A stretch of 64,000 bases of DNA from JBMDXB01 sp048594975 (GTDB lineage: Bacteria; Acidobacteriota; Vicinamibacteria; Vicinamibacterales; 2-12-FULL-66-21), in assembly GCA_048594975.1 (NCBI GenBank), contig JBMDXQ010000119.1, forward strand, positions 1 through 64,000, given 5' to 3'. Of this stretch, positions 53,693 to 62,910 are shown piece by piece. Within the stretch, counting starts at the first letter, position 1, and the number at the start of each line of letters is the position of its first letter. The notes under the pieces are model-generated. The model was not told where the DNA came from and did not search any database. It worked only from the letters and a program-made list of their open reading frames with translations. Made by a program: the position numbers and the translations under genes.

Positions 53693-55084
53693 TCACCGTG
53701 ATCGCGCGAACACGCGTGGGACCAGGTCGAGCACGGTGCGGATGATCTCCTCCTCGGTCCCGGGCGCGAGCGGCGCCGGCTGACCGTAGTACACCATCGA
53801 GCGATCGACCTCGTAGCCGCCTTCCGGGATCATCCGTCGCGAGGCGACGTAGAACGAGACGTCGTTGGTGTAGGCGTTTACCCAGAGGCGCGCGGCGTCC
53901 AGCTCCCGCTTCAGTCGCAGACCGTAGTCCGCGACCACTTCGCCGGCCAGGAACACCATCGCAAGGTCGTTCGAGAACGTCCAGACCTGGATCGGGTACG
54001 CCGCCGACCGCGGGATTGTCTCGCCGCGTCCGAGGCGGGCGAGCATCGCGCGCGCGTGCAGCCCGCCTGCGCCCGCCGCGGCCGCGCGTCGCTCCCACTC
54101 CTCATGCGACGGAATGCCGCTGAAACTCAGGTCGATAGAGCGAAAGCGCCCGTCGGGGGCGGAGGTCACCGGGCGCATGGTGCCGGAGAGGAGCCGGTCG
54201 ACCTCCTCCGCCACCTCGCGCGCATGGCGTTCGACGTTGGGGATGCCGCCGCCGCGCGGATTCGGGTTCGCGTCGCCGCCGGCGCCGATCGCGATCATGG
54301 CGATCGCTCCCGGATGCCGCTCCTCGATCAGCGCCCGGGCGGCGCCAGGCCAGTCGCCGTGCACGTAATTGTCCTTGCCTTCGAGCGTCGTTGCGTGGCA
54401 CGCATAGCTGACCAGCAGTGCGCGCAGACGACCGTCGAGCGCGTGCACGGCGAGCAGGGGCAGGTCGTGATCGACCGGTCCGTCGGGGTTGACGCCGAAT
54501 GTCATCCATTTGCCGTCCTTCAGGACGCGACGGTTGGCCGCGAAGGTCACGCGTCCCCGGTTCCACGCGAGGCGGGCCGGGCGCCGGTCCGCGAGAGCGT
54601 CGCGCGCGACGCGTTCGAGGTTGTCGACCAGCTGACCGGTGTAGCGATCGCTCGCCGCCTGGTGCTCCGGCGGGATGGGTGCGCCGAAAATGAAGGGCAG
54701 CGTGCCCGCCAGCATCGGCCCCGTGTGCGTGTGGGTGGCGCTCACCGCGAGCTGCTCGCGCCTCACGCCGGCGGACGCCAGGCGCCTTGCGAGCTCGTCG
54801 CTGACGTGCCGAGGGACGCCGATCAGGTCGCTGGTGATCAGCACCGACGGGCCGCCGCGCCCGCCGCTGAATGCCAGCGCCTTGGCGTGGAGCCGCTGAC
54901 GGATGTCGGCGGTGGGGACCGATCGGTTGCCGTACCCGCTCAGACGGATTGGCTCCTGCGGCGTGATGTCGATGGTCGCGATCCCGACGAGCACGCGACC
55001 GGCCGCCTCCGGCTGGCCCGATCGTGTCGCAGAGGCGCAGCTGAGCGACGCCAGTGCGATGAAGCCGGCGACAGCCGTCCTCAC
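53693..55084 (-). CDS. lipoprotein of the neutral/alkaline ceramidase N-terminal family
   Basis: A 463-residue exported protein with a lipobox ending in LSC (GTG start at 55084). The neutral/alkaline ceramidase-like fold is shown by VGIATIDITPQEPIRLSGYG, the zinc-type motif SATHTHTGPML, GDWPGAAR and the later GEVVADYGLRL. Full-length ceramidases carry an extra C-terminal domain missing here, as in many bacterial members of unknown substrate. It may hydrolyse N-acyl sphingoid-like lipids or other amides at the cell surface. It lies 124 bases downstream of the DegT-type gene, same strand. Confidence 0.85.
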   Translation of the reverse strand: MRTAVAGFIALASLSCASATRSGQPEAAGRVLVGIATIDITPQEPIRLSGYGNRSVPTADIRQRLHAKALAFSGGRGGPSVLITSDLIGVPRHVSDELARRLASAGVRREQLAVSATHTHTGPMLAGTLPFIFGAPIPPEHQAASDRYTGQLVDNLERVARDALADRRPARLAWNRGRVTFAANRRVLKDGKWMTFGVNPDGPVDHDLPLLAVHALDGRLRALLVSYACHATTLEGKDNYVHGDWPGAARALIEERHPGAIAMIAIGAGGDANPNPRGGGIPNVERHAREVAEEVDRLLSGTMRPVTSAPDGRFRSIDLSFSGIPSHEEWERRAAAAGAGGLHARAMLARLGRGETIPRSAAYPIQVWTFSNDLAMVFLAGEVVADYGLRLKRELDAARLWVNAYTNDVSFYVASRRMIPEGGYEVDRSMVYYGQPAPLAPGTEEEIIRTVLDLVPRVFARSR

Positions 55085-55208
55085 GGGCGGACGACGCGCG
55101 ACTGCGCCTCGCCATCCGGCTTGACGATCGGAGAGAACGCACCCAGCACCTGTGCAGGGGTGCGCCGTATGGTCTGCGCGAACGCCAGCGGCGGACCGGC
55201 CGGCGAGG

Positions 55209-56552
55209 TCACGCTTTGGCCAGCTCCGCGCCGTGCGCCTGGATCTTCCTGACTGCTTCCGCGATGTGATCGATATCGGTCGGGTCGGCAAGCAAGAGGT
55301 TCTGGGTGATCGCGACCGTCGTGGCACACACCTGCCGGTTGCCCTTCAGGTCATTGAAGCTGTCGCGGTACGCCTTGAGGCGCTGTGGGCTGAAGAGGCG
55401 CTTGAAGCCGCGCGAAGCGATCGCTTCGTCCAGCAGACCGTCGAAGTACTGCTCCTGGTACCCGGGCGAACAGGGGATGCCCTCCGCCCGCATCGCCCGG
55501 ATGAACTTCTCGCGCGGCAGCCCCTGAAACTTCCCGGCGTCGTAGCGGAACGGGTAGAGATGCCAGACAGCCTGGCTGCTCTCGGGCAGGCGCGCCGGCA
55601 GGATGCCGGGGATCTCCTTCAAAGAGGCGGAGAGGCGGTCCGCATTTTCGCGGCGCCGGGCCGTGTCCTCACGCAGCTTGTCGAACTGCTGCAGGAGCAT
55701 GGCCGCCTGGAAGTGCTGCATACGGAAGTTGCTGCCACGCGTCGCATACGGGCGGGCTCCCTTGAAGCCGCCGTACGGGCGTCCGCAGTCGTGGAACGAG
55801 GCCGCTCGATCGATCAGGTCGTCGCTGTTGCCGGTGATCGCGCCGCCTTCGCCCGACGGCAGGTGCTTGGAGTTCTGGAAGCTGAAGCACCCGAGGTCGC
55901 CGATCGTCCCGCACTTCTTTCCCTTGTAGTCCGCGAGCCAGGCCTGGCAGGCGTCCTCGACGACGGCGAGACGGTGCTTCCCGGCCACGGCCATGATCGG
56001 GTCCATGTCACAGGGCATCCCGTAGATATGCACCGGCATGACGGCGCGGGTGCGTTCGGTGATCCGGCTCTCGATCGACGCCGGATCCATCGTCAGGGTC
56101 GCGGGATCGGTGTCGGCAAGCACGGGCAGCGCCTTGTGAACGAGGATGGCGTTGTAGCTGGCGATGAACGTGAACGGCGAGACGATGACCTCGTCGCCGG
56201 CGTCCACGTCGAGCACGTGCATGGCGACGACGAGCGCCGTCGTTCCGCTCGCGGTGGCGAGGCAGCGTTTCGCGCCGAGCAGTTCCGCGTAGGCCGCCTC
56301 GAAGCGTGGCACCTGCTCGCCCGAGCCGCGGTACCACTGGCCGCTCCTCAGTACCTGGAGGATGGACGGTTCCCACCCTTGGCGCCATTCCGGCCACCTC
56401 GGCCAGCTGCCCGTGTGTACCGGGGTGCCGCCGAGCAGTGCCGGTTTGTCGGCCAGGGATCGCGCCACCGTCCGCCCGGGCATCAGGCCCGTGGCGGCGA
56501 GTGCACCAGCGGCGACGCGGAAGAACTCACGACGGCTGTTTCCGGCGCTCAT
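55209..56552 (-). CDS. Tat-exported DegT/DnrJ/EryC1-type aminotransferase
   Basis: A 447-residue PLP enzyme of the sugar-aminotransferase family. It starts with a twin-arginine signal (NSRREFFRVAAGALAATG). The PLP pocket is complete: GTTALVVAMHVL, VVEDACQAW, and the Lys in NSKHLPSGEGGAI. The HDCGRPYGG and FRMQHFQAAML segments also fit the family. These enzymes usually aminate nucleotide-linked keto sugars in the cytosol; export after folding with cofactor is odd. ATG at 56552 opens the Tat signal. Its substrate outside the cytosol is unknown. Confidence 0.9.
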   Translation of the reverse strand: MSAGNSRREFFRVAAGALAATGLMPGRTVARSLADKPALLGGTPVHTGSWPRWPEWRQGWEPSILQVLRSGQWYRGSGEQVPRFEAAYAELLGAKRCLATASGTTALVVAMHVLDVDAGDEVIVSPFTFIASYNAILVHKALPVLADTDPATLTMDPASIESRITERTRAVMPVHIYGMPCDMDPIMAVAGKHRLAVVEDACQAWLADYKGKKCGTIGDLGCFSFQNSKHLPSGEGGAITGNSDDLIDRAASFHDCGRPYGGFKGARPYATRGSNFRMQHFQAAMLLQQFDKLREDTARRRENADRLSASLKEIPGILPARLPESSQAVWHLYPFRYDAGKFQGLPREKFIRAMRAEGIPCSPGYQEQYFDGLLDEAIASRGFKRLFSPQRLKAYRDSFNDLKGNRQVCATTVAITQNLLLADPTDIDHIAEAVRKIQAHGAELAKA

Positions 56553-56651
56553 GTCATTCCCTCGATGGACAAGCGACCCGGCTCGCCCGGACATCTGTGG
56601 GGCGCGCGGGCAGGATCAGGGTTCCTCGAGCCTCCCGTGACGGCCTAGTGT

Positions 56652-57017
56652 ATGCCCCGGTCCCGGCAGTCGCAATCGCGCTCACGTCGACGGAATGCGA
56701 AGGCGGCGACAGAAGCAGCCACCAGTGGAGGAGGAAATCCTCTGAATCAGACCATCGTCGGTCCCGCCGGCGTCCTCGGGAGGGTCGCGCGAGTGACCAT
56801 GCGGACCGACCATCTCACGCGCACCGTTGGTGGGAACCTTCTCCTGGCCGTCTATGTCTCGACGCTGCCGCTCAGCGTCACCTTCAGCAGCAGCGGCGGC
56901 TTTGACGGGCTGTTGTTCAAGAGCCGGCCCGAGCGCCTGGTGATCATCGCGGTGGCGATCGTGTTGCGGGGGTGCTACTGGCGCATGTCACGCCGGGTGC
57001 ACGTCGCGGGCCTGTGA
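56652..57017 (+). CDS. hypothetical small membrane protein, doubtful
   Basis: A 121-residue frame with an Arg/Ser/Ala-rich start (unlikely to be coding) and a C-terminal part with one hydrophobic run (RLVIIAVAIVLRGCYW). No family is recognised. GGAGGAGG near 56728-56735 has no ATG, GTG or TTG at good distance. It fills most of the gap before the helicase gene. I keep it as a low-confidence entry only. Confidence 0.25.
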   Translation: MPRSRQSQSRSRRRNAKAATEAATSGGGNPLNQTIVGPAGVLGRVARVTMRTDHLTRTVGGNLLLAVYVSTLPLSVTFSSSGGFDGLLFKSRPERLVIIAVAIVLRGCYWRMSRRVHVAGL

Positions 57018-57074
57018 GGGCCCGTGCGCGACGGCGCGATATAATCGGCGTCTGCCCTCCGGTGTCCGGCACCC

Positions 57075-60000
57075 ATGGCCTTCTCTGCCTTCCATCCCGT
57101 TGTCCGCGAGTGGTTCACGACCACGATCGGCGAGCCGACACCCGCACAGCTGAGGGGCTGGGAGTCGATCGCGGCCGGCCGGCACACGCTCGTCGCGGCG
57201 CCCACCGGCTCGGGCAAGACGCTGGCGGCGTTCCTCACGGCTCTCAATTCGTTGCTCGAGGAGAGTCACCGGGCGGAGCTGCCGGATGAGGTCCGCATCG
57301 TCTACGTCTCTCCGCTGAAGGCGCTCAGCGCCGACATCCACAAGAATCTCGGGGCGCCGCGCACCGGCATTTGTCGCCTGGCCGAAGCCGCGGGGTTGCG
57401 TCCGCCGCGGATCACGGCTGCGGTGCGCACCGGCGATACGACGCCGGCGGAGCGTGCCGCGATGTTACGAACTCCGCCGCACATCTTGGTGACGACCCCG
57501 GAGTCGCTGTATCTGCTCCTGACCTCGGATCGCAGCCGTCGGATGCTGCGCACGGTGCGGACGGTCATCGTCGACGAGATCCACGCCCTCATCGGTTCGC
57601 GGCGGGGAGCGCACCTCGCACTGACCCTCGAGCGGCTCGCGGCCGCAGCCGGCCGTCCGCTGCAGCGAATCGGGCTGTCGGCAACGCAGACGCCGATCGA
57701 AGAGGTCGCTGGGTTTCTTACCGCCGGAGAGGGCGCCGGCTGCACCATCGTCGACGTCGGGCACCGCCGCCGGATGGACCTCGGCGTCGAAATGCCACGG
57801 TCACCGCTCGATGCGGTGATGTCTCACGAGGTGTGGCAGGAGCACTACGACCGCCTCGCGGCGCTCGTCGACGCTCATCGGACGACGCTGATCTTCGTGA
57901 ACACGCGGCGAACGGCGGAGCGCCTCGCGCGCTGCCTCAGCGAGCGGTTGGGCGAGGGTGCGGTCACTGCACACCATGGCAGCCTGGCGAAGGACAAGCG
58001 GCTCGACGCCGAAACCCGCCTGAAATCCGGGCAGCTGAAGGCGCTCGTGGCCACGGCGTCGCTCGAGCTCGGCATCGATATCGGTTATGTCGACCTGGTG
58101 TGCCAGATCGGATCGCCGCGCCGGATCGCCACGCTGCTTCAGCGCGTCGGACGGTCGGGCCACACCCTTGCCGGAACGCCCAAGGGCCGGCTGTTTCCGG
58201 TGTCGCGCGACGATCTCGTGGAAGGCGCCGCGCTGCTGCGTGCGCTGCGCCGCGGCGTGCTCGACGCGATTGTGTCGCACGACGCGCCGCTCGACGTCCT
58301 GGCACAGCAGCTCGTGGCCGAGTGCGCATGCCGCGACTGCACGGAAGACGATCTGTTTGCGCTCGTGACGCGCGCGTGGCCCTACCGCGCCCTCGACCGC
58401 GCCGCATTCGACGGCGTGCTGCGGATGCTGGCGGACGGCTTTGCCACGCGCCGGGGACGACGCGCGGCGCTGGTGCACCGCGACGAGGTGAACGCGACCG
58501 TGCGCGGGCGACGCGGCGCGAGGCTCCTCGCGCAGACATCAGGAGGCGCCATCCCGGACGTTGCCGATTACCGCGTCGTCCTCGAGCCCGACGACACCGT
58601 GATCGGCACGCTGAACGAGGACTTCGCGATCGAGAGCACCGCAGGGGACATCTTCCAGCTGGGCAACGCATCGTGGCGCATCCTGCAGGTTGCGGGCGGC
58701 GATGTCCGTGTCGCCGATGCGAAGGGAGCGCCCCCGACCCTCCCGTTCTGGCTCGGCGAGGCGCCGGCGCGGAGCGACGAGCTCTCGCGCGCGGTCAGCG
58801 AGCTTCGCGCCGAGGTCGATCATCGGCTCGACGATCCCGCGCACGCGATTGAATGGGTGATGACGGAAGCCGGCCTCGCCAGGGATGCCGCCGCGGAGGC
58901 CGTGGCGTACCTCGCCGAAGGCCGTCGCGCGCTCGGCGCCATGCCCTCGCAGGAGACGCTGGTGCTCGAGCGGTTCTTCGATGAATCCGGCGGCATGCAG
59001 CTGGTGCTCCACGCGCCCTTCGGCAGCCGCATCAACAAGGCCTGGGGGCTGGCGCTGCGGAAGCGGTTCTGCCGGCAGTTCAACTTCGAGCTGCAGGCGG
59101 CGGCGACCGACGACGCGCTGATGCTCTCACTCGGACCGCAGCACTCGTTCCCCCTGTCGGACGTCTTCCGCTATCTCCATCCCGACACGACCCGCGACGT
59201 GCTCGTCCAGGCGTTCCTCGACGCCCCGGTGTTCAAGACACGGTGGCGATGGAACACGACGGTCTCGCTGGCCGTGCCGCGCGCGAGAGGGGCGCGCAAA
59301 GTGGCGCCCACGATCCAGCGCATGCTGGCGGACGATCTGATGGCGGCGGTGTTCCCCGATGCCGCCGCCTGCCTGGAGAACATCCCCGGCGATCGGCAGA
59401 TCCCGGATCATCCGCTGGTCTCGCAGACCGTGCGCGACTGCCTCGAAGAGGCGATGGACTTCGAGGGCCTTCGCGCGGTACTGGGCCGGATACACCGCGG
59501 TGCCCTGCGCCTGGTCGCGCGCGATACGCCGGAGCCGTCGCTCTTTGCGCACGAGATCCTCAACGCGAAGCCGTACGCGTTTCTGGATGATGCCCCCCTC
59601 GAGGAGCGCCGGAGCCGCGCGGTGCAGACGAGGCGCGCCACCGCCACGGTCGACGGCCTCGGTGCGCTCGATGCGGCAGCCATCGCGCGCGTGCGTGAAG
59701 AGCAGCGGCCGAATCCACGTGATGCCGACGAGCTGCACGACACGCTGCTAACCGCGGGATTCCTGACCGCCGGCGACTTCGCCGGCGCCCCGCCGGAGCT
59801 GCTCGCGCAGCTCACCGCGGCGCGGCGTGCGTGCCAGGCCGCGTCCGGCGGATCGATGCCGGACTCGTGCCGACTCGTCGTCGCCGCCGAGCGGCTGCCG
59901 GAAATGCGTGCGATCCATCCGGACCTCGTCGTCGCACCTTCGCTCCAGGCGCCGGCTTCCCGGCTCGGCCGGACCTGGACGCGCCGCGACGCGATTGCGG

Positions 60001-61331
60001 AAATCCTGAAAAGCCGCCTGGCCCTGGCCGGCCCGGTCAGCGCGGCGGCGCTCGCCGCTCCACTCGGCATCTCGTCGGCGGACGCAGACGCCGCTCTCGT
60101 GCGGCTCGAGGCGGACGGGGTCGTGCTGCGCGGGCGCTTTTCGCCTGGCGAGAACGAGCTCGAGTGGTGCGACCGGGCGCTCCTCGCCCGTATACACCGC
60201 TACACGCTGAACAGGCTGCGCGCCGAGATCGAGCCGGTCAGCCCGGCGGATTTCATGCGCTTCCTTTTCGACTGGCAGCACGTCGAGCCATCTTCCAGGC
60301 TGACAGGACTCGACGGGCTGCGAGAGGTGGTTGCCGCGCTCGATGGATACGAGCTGGCGGCGGGAGCGTGGGAGCGCGCGGTGCTGCCGGCCCGGCTCGA
60401 TCGCTACGATCCGTCGATGCTCGACATGATCTGCCTCACCGGCGAAGCAGGATGGGCGCGTCTCTCGCCCGCCCGGCCGGAGGCGGATCCGATGCCGGTG
60501 CTGGTTCCGGCGACGCCGATCGCACTGTTCCTCCGGGAACACGCGGGAGCGTGGCGGGCGCTGCGCGTGCCGGCGGGCGAACCGCCGCTCGGCGAGGCGG
60601 CGCGAAGGGTCCTGTCGGTGCTCCGGTCGCGCGGCGCGTCGTTCTTCGCCGATCTCGCATCGTCGTGCGGCTTCGACGCCGATCAGCTGCGGCATGCCAT
60701 CGGCGCGCTGGTCGCCTGCGGCCTCGCGACGTCGGATGGGTTCGCCGGACTGCGTGCGCTCGTGCGGACAGCGGGCGGGTCGGCGCGGTCGGACCGGCGC
60801 CGTACCTTCGCCGGCCGATGGTCCGCGATCGCGGCCGGTGCCGAGCACGTGACCCGCGACGAGGCGGTCGCGGGCCAGGCCGGGGCGTTGCTCCGACGCT
60901 ACGGGGTCGTGTTCCGGCGATTGCTGACCCGCGAGACGAACGCGGCGTCGTGGCGCGAGCTCGCGCGCGTGTATCGCCGTCTGGAGGCGCGCGGTGAAAT
61001 CCGCGGCGGCCGTTTCGTGACCGGTATGTCTGGCGAGCAATACGCGCTGCCGCACGCGGTCGAGCGGCTGCGCGAGGTCCGGCGCATCCGGCCCGACGGC
61101 GGACTGGTCGTCCTCAGCGCGGCCGATCCGCTGAACCTCACGGGCATTGTCACCGCCGGGGAGCGGATCCGGACGGTCGGCCGACACCGCATCGTCTATC
61201 GCGACGGCGCGCCGCTCGCCGTCGCCGAGGCGGACGTCGTGCGTGCGCTTGCGCCGATCGACCCCCGCATCGCCGCCGACGTCCCGCGTGCACTCAGGAA
61301 AAGGCGGCCAGCCGTGTTTGCCTTCCGCTGA
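57075..61331 (+). CDS. lhr: Lhr-type large helicase-related superfamily 2 DNA helicase
   Basis: A 1418-residue ATP-dependent 3'-5' helicase. Walker A is APTGSGKT (42-49), DEIH is near residue 166, motif III-like GLSATQTP follows, and the second RecA domain carries ASLELGIDIGYVD and GRSGH. After the core come the Lhr winged-helix and domain-4 regions and a long C-terminal extension, giving almost the length of E. coli Lhr (1538). It probably acts in DNA repair with nucleic-acid-intermediate substrates. No nuclease or ligase partner is adjacent. The ATG at 57075 precedes the FHPVVREWF segment typical of Lhr. Confidence 0.93.
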   Translation: MAFSAFHPVVREWFTTTIGEPTPAQLRGWESIAAGRHTLVAAPTGSGKTLAAFLTALNSLLEESHRAELPDEVRIVYVSPLKALSADIHKNLGAPRTGICRLAEAAGLRPPRITAAVRTGDTTPAERAAMLRTPPHILVTTPESLYLLLTSDRSRRMLRTVRTVIVDEIHALIGSRRGAHLALTLERLAAAAGRPLQRIGLSATQTPIEEVAGFLTAGEGAGCTIVDVGHRRRMDLGVEMPRSPLDAVMSHEVWQEHYDRLAALVDAHRTTLIFVNTRRTAERLARCLSERLGEGAVTAHHGSLAKDKRLDAETRLKSGQLKALVATASLELGIDIGYVDLVCQIGSPRRIATLLQRVGRSGHTLAGTPKGRLFPVSRDDLVEGAALLRALRRGVLDAIVSHDAPLDVLAQQLVAECACRDCTEDDLFALVTRAWPYRALDRAAFDGVLRMLADGFATRRGRRAALVHRDEVNATVRGRRGARLLAQTSGGAIPDVADYRVVLEPDDTVIGTLNEDFAIESTAGDIFQLGNASWRILQVAGGDVRVADAKGAPPTLPFWLGEAPARSDELSRAVSELRAEVDHRLDDPAHAIEWVMTEAGLARDAAAEAVAYLAEGRRALGAMPSQETLVLERFFDESGGMQLVLHAPFGSRINKAWGLALRKRFCRQFNFELQAAATDDALMLSLGPQHSFPLSDVFRYLHPDTTRDVLVQAFLDAPVFKTRWRWNTTVSLAVPRARGARKVAPTIQRMLADDLMAAVFPDAAACLENIPGDRQIPDHPLVSQTVRDCLEEAMDFEGLRAVLGRIHRGALRLVARDTPEPSLFAHEILNAKPYAFLDDAPLEERRSRAVQTRRATATVDGLGALDAAAIARVREEQRPNPRDADELHDTLLTAGFLTAGDFAGAPPELLAQLTAARRACQAASGGSMPDSCRLVVAAERLPEMRAIHPDLVVAPSLQAPASRLGRTWTRRDAIAEILKSRLALAGPVSAAALAAPLGISSADADAALVRLEADGVVLRGRFSPGENELEWCDRALLARIHRYTLNRLRAEIEPVSPADFMRFLFDWQHVEPSSRLTGLDGLREVVAALDGYELAAGAWERAVLPARLDRYDPSMLDMICLTGEAGWARLSPARPEADPMPVLVPATPIALFLREHAGAWRALRVPAGEPPLGEAARRVLSVLRSRGASFFADLASSCGFDADQLRHAIGALVACGLATSDGFAGLRALVRTAGGSARSDRRRTFAGRWSAIAAGAEHVTRDEAVAGQAGALLRRYGVVFRRLLTRETNAASWRELARVYRRLEARGEIRGGRFVTGMSGEQYALPHAVERLREVRRIRPDGGLVVLSAADPLNLTGIVTAGERIRTVGRHRIVYRDGAPLAVAEADVVRALAPIDPRIAADVPRALRKRRPAVFAFR

Positions 61332-61464
61332 GGCGAACGCAACAGGACTCCTGCCCGAGGGGTCCCGTGCGACTCGCAGCAGGAGGGCAGGACCGGCTGC
61401 CCAGGGTGCGAGCCTCGCGCCGCGAGCGTCCGCCACTCTGCGCACATGCGCGGTCCGGGCGGCG

Positions 61465-62853
61465 TCAGACTGCTCCGGCAGCAGGAGCCGTCCGCGCGGT
61501 GAGCGTCGCGCGGATGCCTGGCGCCGGCCGCAGGGTGATGAGCGGTTCCGGGCGAATCTCCAGCCCCGGCGACAGGCGGATGCGGAAGCGCTGCGCGATG
61601 GCGGCGACGATCAGCTGGGCCTCGGCCATCGCAAACTGATTCCCGATACACACGCGCGGGCCACCGCCGAAGGGGAAGTACGCGAACTTCGGCCGCGCGG
61701 CCTCGCGGTCGGGCGTGAACCGATCGGGATCGTAGCGCTCCGGCTCCGGCCAGAGCCTCGGCCTGCGGTGGACGACGAACGGGATCAGGAAGACGATGGA
61801 TCCCTTGCGTATCGGGTAACCGCCGACCTCGTCGTCGGCGAGCGCCAGGCGGGAGAAGCCCCACGCCGGCGGATACAGGCGCATCGATTCCTCGAGCACC
61901 CTCCGTGTGAAGACCAGGTGTTCGAGGTGGGCGAAGGCCGGTCGCGCGCGCCCCACCACCCGGTCCACCTCGTCGGTGAGCCGCTGTTCGGCATCGGGGT
62001 GCCGCGACAGCAGGTAATACGTCCACGACAGCGCGAGCGAGGTCGTCTCGTGGCCGGCCAGCAGCATCGTCATGACTTCGTCACGGAGCTGCCGGTCGGT
62101 CATTCCTTCGCCGCTGTCCTCGTCGCGCGCGGCGAGAAACACCGACAGCAGATCGGGCTGGTCGCGGCCGGACCGACGCCGCTCCGCGATGATGCGATAG
62201 ACGACGGTCTCGAGCTCGTGTAGCGCGCGCCAGAAGCGGCGGTTCGCCGGGAGCGGCAGCTTCGTTTCCAGCTTCGTGGCCCAGAACGTCTCGCCGATGC
62301 GCTGATTGACGATCGGCCAGGTGCGGTTGACGGTCTCCGCCGCCGGCCCGAGGTCCGTGCTGAACATCGTGCGCACGACGATCGCCTGCGTCAGCGACAT
62401 CATCTCCGCGACGAGATCGATCGCGGCGCCGCGCGCCGCCGCGTGCTCCCAGCGGTCCAGCGCCTGCTGCGCGCACTCGCTCATCACGTCCGCCATGGCG
62501 ACCAGGCGCTGGCGATGGAACGCCGGCTGTGCGAGGCGCCGCTGTCGCAGCCAGAAGGAGTCTTCGCTCGTCAGCAGGCCGCGGCCGAGGCCGTCCTTGA
62601 GGCGGTCGTAGAGCGGGCTCTTGTGATAGTTGCGGGCGTTGTCCTGCAGGACGTGCTTGATGTCCGGCGGATCCGAGAGCAGGTACCCGTGATACGGGCC
62701 GGCCTTCAGGTGAACGATGTCGCCGTAGCGGTCCGCCGCCTCGAGGAACGTGCGAATCGGATCCGAGCGGAGCTGGGGCAGTACGCCCACGATCGGGTAT
62801 CCACGGGGTCCCGGAGGCAGCGCGAATGAAGTCGAGCTAGCCGAGACGTTCAT
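61465..62853 (-). CDS. cytochrome P450
   Basis: A 462-residue soluble heme monooxygenase. The proline-rich start is LPPGPRGYPIVG, the I-helix oxygen motif is LLAGHETTS, the K-helix ExxR is in EESMRLYPP, and the heme-binding Cys lies in FPFGGGPRVCIG. There is no membrane anchor; the N terminus resembles CYP4/CYP102-like bacterial enzymes. No ferredoxin or reductase gene is adjacent, so electron supply comes from elsewhere. It is the gene downstream of the PD40 protein on the same strand. Substrate is unknown; fatty acids or terpenoids are possible. Confidence 0.92.
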   Translation of the reverse strand: MNVSASSTSFALPPGPRGYPIVGVLPQLRSDPIRTFLEAADRYGDIVHLKAGPYHGYLLSDPPDIKHVLQDNARNYHKSPLYDRLKDGLGRGLLTSEDSFWLRQRRLAQPAFHRQRLVAMADVMSECAQQALDRWEHAAARGAAIDLVAEMMSLTQAIVVRTMFSTDLGPAAETVNRTWPIVNQRIGETFWATKLETKLPLPANRRFWRALHELETVVYRIIAERRRSGRDQPDLLSVFLAARDEDSGEGMTDRQLRDEVMTMLLAGHETTSLALSWTYYLLSRHPDAEQRLTDEVDRVVGRARPAFAHLEHLVFTRRVLEESMRLYPPAWGFSRLALADDEVGGYPIRKGSIVFLIPFVVHRRPRLWPEPERYDPDRFTPDREAARPKFAYFPFGGGPRVCIGNQFAMAEAQLIVAAIAQRFRIRLSPGLEIRPEPLITLRPAPGIRATLTARTAPAAGAV

Positions 62854-62910
62854 CCCACACGATCATAGGCCTGCAAGTGCCGGTTGTGCCGCCGCGCGGA
62901 AGAGATGGCG

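Noticed and set aside
53500..53745. Plus-strand 81-residue frame right of the PadR operator
   Set aside because: No hydrophobic core or motif; overlaps the end of the ceramidase-like gene.
61348..61385. Inverted repeat CTCCTGC/GCAGGAG between helicase and P450 genes
   Set aside because: Loop of 24 bases and no T-run; too weak to call a terminator although it lies between convergent genes.
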